This document shows positions 10,691 to 22,730 of a stretch of DNA of 64,000 nt, one piece after another. Every line of letters begins with the position of its first letter. Position 1 is the stretch's first letter. A model generated the notes under the pieces. That model was not told the DNA's origin, did no database searches, and was given only the letters and a program-made list of their open reading frames with translations. Origin of the DNA: Notamacropus eugenii (Eukaryota > Chordata > Mammalia > Diprotodontia > Macropodidae); the NCBI RefSeq assembly GCF_028372415.1, contig NC_092875.1, positions 341,489,123-341,553,122 of the forward strand, read 5' to 3'. The translations under genes were made by a program, and so were the position numbers.

Positions 10691-11330
10691 TCATCCCTAG
10701 TCATTGTGTAAGGTATATAATCTTTATGTATAATTTTTGGTATTCATGTTACAAATACATTCTGAATTTACTATGGTGTAAGGTATAAAGTCGTTTGTCT
10801 AAACTTAATTTCTGCCAGAATGCTTTCCATGATTTTTACTTTATAACTTAGTTTAACGTCTAAAAGTGTTACATGCCACTTTTATTAAGGTTAGAAATTT
10901 AATCTCCCTATTCCTTTCCCTTTTATGTTGGAAAACACTACATGATGCATATGCTTTCTTTGAAATACTTTATTCCTACTTCCTTTAATATTGACATTCC
11001 TGGATATTCTCTTAAATTACTGCAGCACCGAAGGCTCCAAGAGAACCTCTCTATTTTCTTTTCCTTAATCTTCAAAAATTGATCTTCTATGTCATTTTTA
11101 TATTCAAAATGTATTAAATGGGCTCTCTGTTGCCTATTATGTCATATCTAAACACTTTTGCCTGATTTTTGAAGACTCATAATCACTCCCCCTTTACCTG
11201 TTGAACCTAATTTCTCCTGAAAACACATCTTGACTCCATTAAATTCTTTCTCCTATTCATGTGTGTTTTTTAAAGTATGTTGTATTTTCCATGGTTTTAG
11301 GTATTATTGTAAGTTCTAGATAAATATTTG
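10691..11330. other. SLC39A6 intron, nothing recognised
   Basis: AT-rich intron sequence with no clear repeat or exon signal. Confidence 0.45.
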
Positions 11331-11334
11331 ATTG

Positions 11335-11541
11335 AATCAGGAAGATAGAGGTTCAAGTCTTGCCTCTAAGGCTTAAATAGTAGGTCACCTTCTGCAAGTT
11401 AGTTAATTTCTTTGAGTCTCAGCTTCTTTATCTGTAGAATGTGAATAATGTTAATTAGCTTACCTGCCTTTAAGGGCTATTGTGACACTTAAATGTGAAT
11501 GTTTCTCAAGTGCTTTGCAAATGTAAAATGATTAAATAAAT
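11335..11541 (+). repeat. MIR/CORE-type tRNA-derived SINE
   Basis: Diverged SINE with GGTTCAAGTCTTGCCTC (B-box region), TTTGAGTCTCAGCTTCTTTA, then the 3' part ending AAGTGCTTTGCAAATGTAAA and AATAAATG. This matches the general MIR/CORE-SINE plan. The subfamily is not assigned. Confidence 0.7.
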
Positions 11542-11959
11542 GTCCTTGACTTGATTGATTTGTTAGGAGGCCCAGGTACAGACCCAGGTAAATATTCATC
11601 AGTGAGATAACTTTGAGTTCTTTTTTTACTTTAGTGTTCTTTTTTCAATAAATTACACAGTTGCAAAAAATAATCATTTGATGAATCTTAATGGAATGAG
11701 AAACTTTGCTTTTTAAATTAAGAATTTTTAAAATCACCAAATACAAAGGTCTTGTCCTTTTGTGAAAGCTATAATTTTGTCTAATTTATTTTTGTCTGAA
11801 TAACTTAGTTTTGTTGGAATGTAGTGAACTTGGTAGTTTGTTTCTCTTTAAAATCTAAGTTTGCCTTTTTGTGCACACATCGTCATACAGTTATCTTTAT
11901 TTTTGTTAACAATAATGAAGGAACTACATAATAGCTGGTTTTGTTTCTCTCTCACACAG

Positions 11960-12150
11960 GTGATTTTGCAGTTCTATTAAAAGCTGGTATGACTGTTAAG
12001 CAAGCTGTTCTTTATAATGCCCTGTCAGCCATGCTGGCTTATCTTGGAATGGCAACTGGAATTTTTATTGGTCATTATGCTGAAAATGTTTCTATGTGGA
12101 TATTTGCACTTACTGCTGGCTTGTTCATGTATGTCGCTTTGGTCGATATG
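11960..12150 (+). CDS. SLC39A6: SLC39A6 (ZIP6) coding exon, transmembrane helices VI and VII
   Basis: A 191-base exon: acceptor CTCACACAG ends at 11959 and donor GTAAGT begins at 12151. The first two bases finish the glycine codon begun at 1472, and 63 whole codons follow, so it ends in phase 0. The protein begins DFAVLLKAGMTVKQAVLY, continues with SAMLAYLGMATGIFIGHY (helix VI), and ends with WIFALTAGLFMYVALVDM (helix VII). The leading Asp completes the [10 protein letters not shown] motif. The sequence is essentially that of human ZIP6 as I recall it. Reading through the donor would stop after about 17 codons, so the splice is needed for the full protein. Confidence 0.94.
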
Positions 12151-12644
12151 GTAAGTTTTGATGCAGTTAAATCACATTCTCTGATCATCATAACCAAATA
12201 CTAAAAATAATCATTAAGAGATTACTTTTGAAAAATATTTTATACAGAATGTTGCAGTGATGAAACTTGTGAGGTTTGTCCTGAGGAACAACACATGGAG
12301 CATCTGCTTTTCTGTAGACCGATGGTGTCTGGTGCCAGCCATCTCCTTTCTAACACATGCGACAGTGTTAACAATCCCACCTTCTTTTTCAGGCCTTAGC
12401 AACCCACACAGTTAGTTTAAGCTGAGTAGACTATCAAGACAGTCAGTCTCCTCTTAGTTATTTATAATTATTTGGGGAAAACATAGGATAATTAACTCAT
12501 TATTTAAAGTTGTAGCAAATAGAAAAGTTGGCTGTGTTGGTGACAAACTCTCTTTGTTTCAGAATACTTAAAGAGCATTGTTGATTGATAAATGAACAAA
12601 ATTTCTTGCACAAAACCCATATAGATTATGTTATTTGAAGTCTT

Positions 12645-12850
12645 GGGCAGCTTGGTAGCACAGTGGATAGAGTACCTGGAGTAGAGTTAGGAAGACCTTA
12701 GCTGAAATCTGGTTTCATAGCTGTGTGACCCTGTTTGCCTCAGTTTCCTCATCTGAAAAATGAGCTGGCAAACCCCTCTGGGATATAGAAAATCCCAGAT
12801 GGGGTCATGAAGAGTCAGACGTAACTGAAAAATGACTAAACCAACACAGT
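12645..12850 (+). repeat. tRNA-derived marsupial SINE (WSINE-like), long form
   Basis: Starts GGGCAGCTTGGTAGCACAGT (tRNA-like A box), then GATAGAGTACCTGGAGT, TGTGTGACCCTG, TTTCCTCATCTGAAAAATGA, and ends GAGTCAGACGTAACTGAAAA with a short A/C-rich tail. The same full plan recurs at 59532-59786. The name follows my memory of marsupial SINEs; it was not looked up. Confidence 0.85.
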
Positions 12851-13184
12851 AAAATTTGAGATGTGAGAAGGCAAAGAGTTACTGACACAGCACTACAGTG
12901 TTGTACTGAGCTGTGCAGAGCTATGATCTTAATAGTCAACTAAGAGAAGTTTTTTCACAAATACTCTTGAGGAAACTTAGAGCCATGATTCTTGTTTTTT
13001 GAGAAACTGGTTCTTTTTCTCATTAGACTCAGAAGTGACCTTTGCACGCATCTAGTCCAGTTCTACCCAAAGTACAGTTCTCCTTATGATGTTAGAACAG
13101 GAAGTCATCCAGCTTTTGCTTAAAAATTTTCAGTGACAGAATTCATTTTCCTCAAGGCAATCTGTTTCTCTTTTGGACTACCCT

Positions 13185-13312
13185 ATATCACTCTTGGGGG
13201 AGACAAAGAAGGAGTTCTGTTTCCACCTGGTTAAAACTCCTCCTAGCTTTAAGTGATAGCAGTTGATCAGAGTTGTGACCCAGAATGGTCAGGTAGCAAA
13301 AATTTATTTTAC
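13185..13312 (+). repeat. Partial LTR related to the LTR at 32257-32665
   Basis: Shares AGTTCTGTTTCCAC, CTTTAAGTGATAGCA and ATGGTCAGGTA, in the same order and spacing, with the 5' half of the solo LTR at 32257-32665. Only the first third of the LTR is present; no TATA or 3' part is seen. Confidence 0.6.
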
Positions 13313-13624
13313 CTTTTTTCTTATTTAATTGCACAAACTTCAACCCATCCTTTCATTCAGATGTTTCGATAACCAAATTCTTTCATTCAATAGGAATATA
13401 AAATTGCTAGAAGTAATAATAAATTTTAGAGGTTGTGCTTATAGAAAAACTTGTTGCTTTCTTGAACTGCTGTTCCATCACCACTTGTAGCTTCTCAGGC
13501 CTCCTGGTTTTTAACAGGATGGACTTTTTTTTAAATCCATGAATTGGCTCTTTCACTGAGTCTCTGAATTTCTTATCTTTTGATCCTTTTGATTGTTTTT
13601 GAAATTCTAAAGTTTGAAAGGTCA

Positions 13625-13805
13625 TAGGATCACAGATTTGGAAGTGGAATAGACTTTCAGGGGTCATGATGTTCTGCCCTCTCATTTTACAGTTGAGGAC
13701 GTTGAGGCCTAGATATGTCAAGTGACTTGACCTCTACCCCACAACTGCTAAGGCAGGTTTTGTACCAAGGTCTTAGTGACTAAGTCCAACCCTTTAGCAA
13801 CCCAC
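13625..13805 (-). repeat. MIR-type SINE remnant
   Basis: Contains CTCATTTTACAGTTGAGGAC and GTCAAGTGACTTGACC, which is the antisense of the conserved SINE core (TCATCTGTAAAATG and CAAGTCACTT). It is old and diverged. Confidence 0.5.
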
Positions 13806-13999
13806 TAGCTCACCTGGTCCAACCCCCACCCAAGTTATTAATTCCCTCTAGAGTATTAGTGATTTAATCTGTACTCCTTCATAAAGCAGCCCTCCCCTTT
13901 TTTGGCCAGATATCTAATAAAACAGTATATTTGTTGATATTTAGATAATACTTGGCAGAGTATACTATGTGCATTCTCATTTGATCCACTAAGTAGAAC

Positions 14000-14135
14000 C
14001 CTGTAGGAAATTAGGTTAGGGTTTCAGAATTTTAGAATTAGAAAAGAAAGGATCTTGAGATTAATTTGTTCCAGAGAAGTGAAAATAACTGCCCCTAGTC
14101 ACACAACTATTTAGATCAAGCATTAGAGCCAGAAC
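14000..14135 (-). repeat. MIR-type SINE remnant
   Basis: TTTAGAATTAGAAAAGAAAGGATCTTGAG followed by CCCTAGTCACACAACTATTTAG recalls the antisense of the MIR3-like core (GGTCACACAGCTAG). Heavily diverged. Confidence 0.35.
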
Positions 14136-14704
14136 ATGGTGAGTGAAGTTTTGCATAAGGGTTACGGTTGGTATTATTGTCATTGCTTTAAGTGTTCTGC
14201 TCTGTATGGTAGTACACTGTGTACTGCCTCCTGTTTTGTTCTCCCCTCATTAAATCAATTATAGATTTTCTTTGAAATTTTTTACATAGTTACCACTTCT
14301 GTCCCCTGGGGCCAAATACAAGTGTGATCTCCTAAAAGACCACCCTTCAGACATTTGAAGATGGTGTCATGTGTCTTCTCCCTTAACCCATGTCTTCTCC
14401 TAGCTGAACATCCCTAGTTATGCGTATTCCATTGAAGTGATCCATCTCTGGATCCTTTCCAGCTTCTCAATGTCCTTTGTCAGATGTCACCCAAAATTGA
14501 GCACAGAGCCTTTGATTTGGAGATTATACTTCTATGAATTCACTTATACAATCCTAAGTTTGACCTTAAATCTGTAGAATCAAGTCTTTCCATTCTGTTT
14601 ATGCTTTTCATTTTAAGCATCAATCTTTTTTATGTAGCGTTATTTCTATAAGCCAAACAAGAACATTTTCATGACCTCACTACGTAGAAATGATATTTTT
14701 CATA

Positions 14705-14865
14705 AAAACTGCAAGAAACCTTAGAAATAATCTAGTTCAGTATGTTTATTTTGACAGATCGGTAAACTGAAGCCAGGGAAGGTGTTAACTTCCCAAGTTG
14801 ATACTAGTAGTGACAGAGCCAGGAAATACACTAAAGTTAATTTGTACTTAATACTCTAATACTTT
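14705..14865 (-). repeat. MIR-type SINE remnant
   Basis: AACCTTAGAAATAATCTAGT, GACAGATCGGTAAACTGAAG and AACTTCCCAAGTTGATACTA follow the order of an antisense MIR core. Diverged. Confidence 0.4.
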
Positions 14866-15120
14866 ATTATAGGTTAATTTCTTTAAATCAGGCTTTTTTA
14901 CTATATTTTACTTAGGGAGAAAATGGTTTGATTCATGATAGTTCCAAGTCTGTGCAGTGAGAGATGCTATAGTTTTATAGGATGTGTATCTTTGCTTAAA
15001 GCTTTTATAAAAATCAATTACTGGTTAAGTTAGTATATTTTTCTCTGGTAATTGTTCAAAATTGATATCTGCTGGCTGGAAATTTTAGCACTGTAATGAA
15101 TTTTTCTTTTCTCTTTTTAG

Positions 15121-15273
15121 GTGCCTGAGATGCTTCACAATGATGCTAGTGACCATGGATGTAGCCGCTGGGGATATTTTCTGTTACAGAATGCTGGGAT
15201 ACTACTGGGTTTTGGCATTATGTTACTTATTTCTGTTTTTGAACATAAAATTGTATTCAGTATAAATTTTTAA
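15121..15273 (+). CDS. SLC39A6: SLC39A6 (ZIP6) terminal coding exon
   Basis: The acceptor is TTCTCTTTTTAG ending at 15120. Coding starts in phase 0 with VPEMLHNDASDHGCSRWGYF, followed by LLQNAGILLGFGIMLLISVF (transmembrane helix VIII) and the short C-terminal tail EHKIVFSINF, then TAA at 15271-15273. The length and tail agree with the human protein, which ends in an almost identical sequence. With the two exons upstream this completes roughly the last 140 residues of ZIP6: helix V with the zinc site, helices VI to VIII, and the extracellular C-terminus. There is no sign of truncation or frameshift. Confidence 0.94.
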   Translation: MPEMLHNDASDHGCSRWGYFLLQNAGILLGFGIMLLISVFEHKIVFSINF

Positions 15274-16460
15274 ATTGGGGTCATTAATGTTAGAATAAAT
15301 CTTTTCTACTTATTTGTTGCTATATTTCAGATATAGGTCATAGGGGAGCTGGGTTTTGTCGTTTTTTATTTTGTTTTTTATGTGCTTCATAGAGTTTATA
15401 CTCAATAGTACTTGAAATTTTGTATTAAGTATTGCTGTTAGTTATGACTGTAAAATTGGCTACTGATGTAACAAAAGGTACGTTTTAATGATGTTTAAAT
15501 TATTCTGTTCTGGAAATATAGCTATGTTGTTAAGATTCACCATTATTTACAGCTTTGCTGTATGGACAAGTTGATGTGGTATGGCATGGCATGGTCTATA
15601 TATATATATATAGTTCAGTTTAAAAAATTTTTTTTTTTGCTGATTCCTTCAGAAATTACCTTCTAACATAGTTTTGCTCAGACCAGATTTTAAACCTCTG
15701 AAGTTCTTATGTAATAAGGGGTAGTGGAGTCCTCAGTATCCTAAGATATGCCATCTATGGGAAATGGAAGATCTATCCTTGAAATCAAGATGAGGAGATG
15801 TAAAGAAAGAAAAGGACCTATGAAGCAAAAGTGGTAGTCTGGAGTACTGTTATAATTACAAAAGAGTCACTAGCTATTTAGCAGGTAAGGAAAGAAAAGA
15901 ATGAAAACTTTGAAGCTGAGTGAAAGTTTAATGGGTACGCTGCAGAAAAAGAAACATTTTGATCATTGCTGTTTTAATATACTATACTCAGGTGGATACT
16001 TAGCCCTCTTTTTCTGCTAACAATATGAATAGCTTGAATAAGATGATCATCATAACACCAAGCAGTGTAATGGTTGGCTGGAAAATCTCAAATCCTAAAC
16101 CATAGTGTGACAGCATAGGAAGCTTAGAAAGAAAATTCTTGCTTCTCCAGAATAGTTTGGAAATGGGATGTTCTTATTACTTGTGACTTGCCCTACATTC
16201 TTGTACCTACGCTACTAATTTTCAAAGGATTAGAACACAATTACTTGTAATCACAGCTACAAGTACTAAATCCCAAAAACCATTGAGAACAATTTGATCT
16301 TTTTTTCTTTTTTTTTTGCTAATTAAGAAGGCACTTCATGATCTTGAAAAGCCTCAGGGTCAACATTTTGAACATTACTTATTATTTTGTGGTACTTTAG
16401 TTGTAACCCTGTGGCATGTCCTGAGAAGCTTGTTCTTTAAATAAATATTTTATATCAGTT
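15274..16460 (+). other. SLC39A6: SLC39A6 3'UTR with candidate poly(A) signals
   Basis: Sequence after the stop codon to about 16460. AATAAA occurs early at about 15294-15299 and again at 16440-16445, the latter followed by a T-rich stretch. The distal signal is the likelier main site, giving a 3'UTR of about 1.2 kb; the extent is inferred. A short TA microsatellite lies near 15599-15612. Confidence 0.6.
16440..16445 (+). terminator. SLC39A6: Probable distal poly(A) signal of SLC39A6
   Basis: AATAAA followed within 30 bases by TTTTATATCAGTTTATTGTC. It is the last canonical hexamer before SINE and L1 sequence begins, which suits a transcript end. Confidence 0.55.
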
Positions 16461-16544
16461 TATTGTCATTTGTATAATTTTCATAAAATAAGAATGGAAA
16501 ATGTGTAAATATATAGATTCTGAGACGTTGTATTCTGGCTGCCT

Positions 16545-16590
16545 TTCTGCAAACTCAGCACTCTATCCACTGTATCACCTAGCTGCCCAG
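16545..16590 (-). repeat. tRNA-SINE head fragment
   Basis: The complement begins GGGCAGCTAGGTGATACAGT and reads on to GGATAGAGTGCTGAG, the tRNA-like head of the marsupial SINEs. The rest of the SINE is missing and L1 sequence abuts it. Confidence 0.6.
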
Positions 16591-17519
16591 CATAACTTAG
16601 AGAAAAATAGAAGGGCAAAGGGACAGGATGAGGGAGGAATTCTTAGAAGGGTGTGTGAATTAAGAAATAGGGTAAGGGGATAATATCAGGGAGGGACTTT
16701 TAGAAGGGTGTGCAGATTAGGGAGGCAGTAATCAGAAGTCAATTAGACTTCTGTGGAGAGAGGGGGTGAAAAAGGGAGAAGGATAAACAGTGGGAAAAGA
16801 TAGGCTGGAGGGAAATGCACAACAGATGATTATAATTTTGAATGTGAATGGGATGAACTCATCCATAAAATGGAAATGCATAGCAGAATGGATCAAGAAC
16901 TAGGACCCAACAACATGTTGACAAGAAATACATTTAAAAATAAAAGATACACAGAGTGAAAATAAAACTCTGGAATAGAATTTATTATGCTTCAGCGTAT
17001 GTAAAAAAAATAAAGCAGAAGTCATGATCTCAGACAAAGTTAAAACTAAAAGAGATTTCATTATAAGAGATAAACCGATAACGGCATTATATTAACAAGT
17101 ACCATAGATAATGAAGTAATGTCAATACTAAACATACACCAAATGCTATAGCATTCAGATTTTTAAAGGAAAAGATAAATGAATTATGGGTGGCAATAGG
17201 AAAACTGTAATAGGGGGATTTCAACCTTCACCTCACTGAACTAGATAAATCTAATGAAGATGAAAAAGAAGAATGAAGGATGTTAATGGAATCTTAGATA
17301 AGCTAGATATAATAGATGTCTGGAGAGAATTGAATGGAAACAGAAAGGAAATACCTTTTTCTCAGAAGTACATGGTACCTTTACCAAAACTGAGCATAAA
17401 TTAGGTCATAAAAACTTTATAGTTAAGTGCAGAAAAGAAGAAATATTAGATGCATTCTTTTCAGATTATAATGCAATGAAAAGTACATTTAATGAAGGAT
17501 CATAGAAACATTTAAAATT

Positions 17520-18729
17520 AATAAGCAAATTGTGAGAGCAAGGAATAGTTTACATGTTAAATCTATGAAGAATGGAAGAATTTATGACCAAACAAGAGTA
17601 GAGAACATTATGAAATGAAAAATGGATAATTTTGATTACATTCAACTTAAAAAGTTTTGCACAAACAAAACCAGTGCAACCAAGGATTAGAAGAAAGCAG
17701 AAAGCTAGAAACAATTTTTATAGCAAGTGTTTCTGATAAAGACCTCATTTCTCAAATGTAAGAATACAAGTCATTCACCAGTTGATAAATGGCCAAAGGA
17801 TATGAACAGCCAATTTTGAGATGAAGAAATTAAAGTTATCTCTAGTCATGAAAAAATATGCTCTAAATCATTATTGATTTGAGAAATGCAAATTAAAACA
17901 ACCATGAGGTATTAACTTGTTCCTATCAGATTGGCTAATATGATAAAAAAAGGAAAATGATGGATGTTGAAGAAGATCTGAGAAAATTGAGATATTAATG
18001 CATTGCTGGTGGAGTTGTGAATTGATCCAACCAGAGCAATTTGGAACTATGCCCAAATGGCAAACTGCATACCTTTTGATCCAGCAATACCTCTATTAAG
18101 ACTGTAGCCCAAGGAGATCATAAAAAAGGGGGAAAGGATCTATTTATAAAAATATATTTATAGCAACTTTTTGTGGTAGCAAAGAATTGGAAACTGAGAG
18201 GTGCCCATCAATTGAGGAATGGCTGAACAAGTTTCGTATATGAATGTAATGGAATACTATTGTTCCATAAGAAATGGTGAACAAGCAGGTATCAGAAAAA
18301 CATGGAAAGTCTTACATGAACTGATGGTGATTGGAGTGAGCAGAACCAGGAGAATATTGTACATAGTAACAGCAACATTGTGCAATGATCAACAATGATA
18401 GACTTAGTTTTTCTCAGCCATACAATGATCCAAGGCAATTCTAAAAATGCTATCCACATCAAGAGAAAGAACTGTGGAGTCTGAATGCAGATCAAACCAT
18501 ATTTTTTCACTTTTTTTGTTTTTCTTCCTTTTGTTTCTTTTTTCACAACATGACTAATGTGGAAATGTGTTTAACATGATAGTACATGTATAACCTATAT
18601 TATATTGCTTGCCATCTTGGAGTGGGGGATGAACAGGAGGGAGGGAGAAAAATTTGGAACTCAAAATCTTATAAGAAATGATCGTTGAAAACTATCTCTA
18701 CATGTAATTAGAAAAAATAAAATATTATT
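17520..18729 (+). mobile_element. 5'-truncated L1 (element D) inserted in element A
   Basis: Begins at the ORF2 point equivalent to [11 protein letters not shown] and runs through the C-terminal region to a 3'UTR with GAGTGGGGGATGAACAGGAG and an A-rich end. The flanks keep a short AT-rich duplication (CATTTAAAATTA on the left, TATTTAAAAATTTTA on the right). Element A's linker resumes after it. Confidence 0.75.
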
Positions 18730-19241
18730 TAAAAATTTTAAATTGGAGGCTGTGACCTAATCTTAAAGAATGAGTTAAAGGACAAATCATAGAAATAATT
18801 TTATTAAAGAGATGGACAGAAAATATAGGACCTTATGGGATGCAGCAAAAGAAGTAGTCTCAGGAAAATGTATATTTCTAAATGCTTTCATCAGTAAAAC
18901 AGGGAAAGCAGATTAATAAATTGGATATGCTATTTAAAATAAAAACCTAGAAAAAGAACAAATTTAAAATCTCCAATTAAGCACCAGATTGGAAATCTTG
19001 AAAACTAAAGGTGAGATTAACAAAGTTGAACATAAGAAAAATGATGAATTAATAACCTAGGAGTTGATTTTATGAAAAAATTAATAAAATACAGATATTG
19101 TTGGTTAATGTGATTTTAAAAAGAGAGAAAAGCAAGTCACTAGTATAAAAAATGAAAAGGGTGAATATGCCATTGTTGAAGATGAAATTTAAGCAATTAT
19201 GAGTTGTTTTGCTAAATGATGTGCCAATAAATTTAACAAGA

Positions 19242-20333
19242 GAGTGAAGGTAAGATGATGGAGTAAGGCAGGAACTTGTTGAACTCTTCCAAATTTGCCT
19301 TCAAACAACTATAAAATAACTCCTCAAAAAGAATTCTGAATTGGGAGAATCAACAAAAAGACATGGTGAAGCAATTTTCTAGCTCAAGACAACTTGGAAG
19401 TTTGGCAGGAGAGGTCTTTCTCACTTGGATAAAAGTTGAATGCAGTCCAGTGCTCAAGCAAGTCAGCAACAAAGCCACATAGCCATGGCTGAGCAGGTCA
19501 GCAGTGAAACCCCTGCCCACACCCCCACCCCTCAGAGCAAGAAGTTTGGGACAGCACTTCTTCCACTCCAGGATAAGAACCCAACTTTAACATAAAATTA
19601 AAAGTCATGAAATATGCAAAAAAAAAACCAAACCAAACCCAAAAAACCTGACAATAGAAAGTTAATATGGTGATGAAGAAGATCAAGAGAAGCTAATTTC
19701 AAAACAACTACATGTGAAGCTTGGGGAAAAAATGTGAATTTGTCTCAGACCCAAAATGAACTTCTATAGGAGTTCAAAAAGGATTTTGAAAATCAAGAGA
19801 GGTAGAGGAAAAAATGGGAAAAGAAGTGAGAGTGATGCAGGAGAATCCAGAAAATAGAGTCAGCAATTTGGTAAAGGAAGCATGAAAAATGGGGAAAAAA
19901 TGTACAAAAATTCACTGAAGAAAACAACTCTTTAAAAAGCAGAATTGGTCAGATGGAAAAGGAGTTATGAAAGCTCACTGAAGAAAATGATTCCCTAAAA
20001 ATTAGAACTGGGCAAGTGGAAGTTAATGACTATGAGACATCACGAGACAACAAAACAACATTAAAAGGATAAAAAAAGTAAAGGAAAATTTGAAATATCT
20101 GATTGGAAAAACAACTAATCTAGAAAATAAGTCCAGAAGAAATAATTTAAAAATTATTGGACTACCTGAAAGCCATAATCAAAAAAAAAGATCCTAGACA
20201 TCATTTTCAATAAATTATCAAGAAAAACTGCCCTGATACCCTAGAACCAGAAGGTAAAATAGTAATAGAAAGAATTCACCAATCACCTCTTGAGATTCCA
20301 AAATGAAAACTTTCAGGAATAAATTTAACAATT
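19242..20333 (+). mobile_element. L1 5'UTR plus partial ORF1 (element E) inserted in element A
   Basis: Starts with an L1 5'UTR (GTAAGATGATGGAGTAAGGC) and carries ORF1 coiled-coil and RRM-like sequence (CTGATTGGAAAAACAACTAA, AAAAATTATTGGACTACCTG). It stops within ORF1 near the point equivalent to RNIVAKF. AATAAATTTAACAA occurs identically at 19228-19241 and 20320-20333, and element A resumes after the second copy. An L1 that keeps its 5' end but lacks the 3' end and poly(A) is unusual. Confidence 0.65.
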
Positions 20334-21746
20334 TAAGTGAAGTGGAAGAATACTTTAAAAAGCATTAACCAGATTAACAGAAGAAGAAATTTTAACTCTA
20401 ACTTAAAAAAAAAAATTGACTGGGCCATAAATGAGCTTCCTAAGGAAGAAAAAAATGAGGACCAGACAAATTTACAAGCGAATTCTACCAAACATTTTAA
20501 GATCAACTAATTTCAATATTAAATAAATTATTTTAAATAATAGGCAAAGAAGGAGACCTACCAAACCTCTTTTATGAAACAAATATAGTACTGATACCTA
20601 TACCAGGAAAAGCAAAAACAGAAAATTATAGACCAATTTCACTAATTATTGATGCAAATTTGCTAAATAAAATATTTACTTAGGAGACTACAACAAATAT
20701 TATACATTATGGTCAGTGTGATTTATACCAGGACTTTAGAGCTGGTTCAACATAAAGAAAATTATCAACATAATTGTATCAATAACAAAATAACAAAAAA
20801 ATCATGATTACATCAGTAGATGCAGAAAAATGAAGTGGAGCCAAGATGGTGTAGTAAAGGCAGGTACTCTCCTGAGCTCTCCCCCAAACCCCTCCACATA
20901 CCTTTAAAAAATGACTAAACAAATTCTAGAGCTGCAGAACCCACAAAAAGATGAAGGGAAACAAGTTTCCAGCCCAAGACAACTTGAAAGGTCAGCAGGA
21001 AAGGTCTGTTGCACCACAGTGAGAAAGGAGCACAGTCCAGTGCAGGGCACAACAGTACAGACTGGGCCCCAAAAAACCCAGAGCAGGCCTCCAGGTGACT
21101 GACTCACTAGCAGCAGAGACAGTTTTCAGATGTCTTAGCCCAAGACAACTTGGAAGATCAGCAGAAAAGGTCTGTTGCACTTGGGTGAGAGTGGAGCGTA
21201 ATCTAGCACAGACTATCCCAACTCAGCCCTGGCCCCAGCAAACCAGGAGCAGACCTTGGGAGCCACTGAATTAGCAGCAGTAGTAGCAATGGCAATGGGC
21301 AGTGGCTGCTTCCAGAGCTCCCTGCCCACAGACAGTAAGAGGGTCAAACAACTGGTCAGAAGGAGATTATTGGGGCCTTTTTGCTAGCACTGAGGCAGGA
21401 CTCTGTTGCTTCAACCATACTCAAATCTAGGTCATGGTCCTGGGTTCCCAGAGCTAGGAGGCTCAGTACTAGCATAACCACAGGGGAAGGGAGATCCTCC
21501 TCACAATTCCAAGGCAGAAAAGAGTACTTGTGGTCACTCAGAGACTAGACTATGGACCAGGAGAGTAATAAACACACCTCTCCTTAGATAATACCACCTT
21601 GGAAGAACTGAAAACTTACAGGTCCCTAGAAGTATCTCTGAAAACAGCTGCACAAAACCCCTGAAGCTTGGGATAGTGCACCCTCCACAATGGAAGCAAA
21701 TCCCCACTTTAAAAAAGGCTTAAAAGTCAACTAACAAGCTGGAAAA

Positions 21747-22730
21747 ATGAGCAAATGAGAAGAAAAAAAACTATTGAAAGTAACTATGGTGACAAGGAAG
21801 ATTAAAACATACACTTAGAAGAAGACAAAAAATATCAAAGCTCCTACATCCAAAGCCTCTAACAAAAATACACTTTGCTGTCAGGCCATGAAAGAGCTCA
21901 AAAATGATTTTGAAAAACCATTGAGAAAGGTTGTGGAAAATTTGGGAAGAGAAAAGAGAGTGATCCAAGAAAATCATGAAAAATGAGTCAATAGCTTGGT
22001 AAAGAAGACAATAAAAAATAGTAGAGAAAATAACACCTCAAAAAACAGACTTGATCAAATGGTAGAAGAGGTCCAAAAAGCCAATGAGGAAAAGAAAACT
22101 TTAAAAAGCAAAATTGGCCAAATGGAAAAGGAGGTCCAAAAACTCACCAAAGAAAATAATGCCTTAAAAATTAGAGTGGAACAAATGGAAGACAATGTGA
22201 AATGTCTCACTGAAAAACAACTGACCTGGAAAATAGGTCCAAGAAAGATAATTTAAGAATTCTTGGAGTACCTGAAAGCCACAATCAAAAAAAGTATTTA
22301 GATACCATCTTTCAAGAAATTATCAAGGAAAACTACCCTGATATTCTAGAAAATAGTAACAGAGAATCTACTGATTCCCCTCCTGAAAGAGATCCCAAAA
22401 ATGTAAACTGCCAGGAACATTATAGACAAATTCCAGAGTTTCCAAGCAGCCAGAAAGAAATAATGCAAGTATGGTGGAACCACAGTCAGGATAACACAAG
22501 ATTTAGCAGCTTCTACATTAAAGTACATTCTACATTAAAGTACTGGAGGGTTTGAATATGATATTCTGGAGGTCAAGAAAGCAAGGATTACAACTGAGCA
22601 AAACTGAGTATGATCCTTCAGGGGTAAAAATGGGCATTCAGTGACATAGAGGACTTTCAAGCGTTCGTGATGAAAAGAACAGATTTTGAATTAAAAATTT
22701 GACTTTCAGATATTAGACTTGAGAAGCATA
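21747..22730 (+). pseudogene. Degenerate L1 ORF1 of element C
   Basis: ATG at 21747, then fragmented frames. The best-kept piece (21996-22256) is coiled coil with QMEKEVQKLTKENNALKIRV, followed at once by the start of the RRM-like region (CTGACCTGGAAAATAGG, AATTCTTGGAGTACCTGAAA) and a C-terminal region with AGATTTAGCAGCTTCTACAT near 22499. Stops and frameshifts make it non-functional. Confidence 0.7.

Noticed and set aside
12645..12720. tRNA-like A and B box words at SINE heads (also 16545, 35586, 40018, 59532)
   Set aside because: They are SINE heads, not tRNA genes; no complete cloverleaf with acceptor pairing is present.
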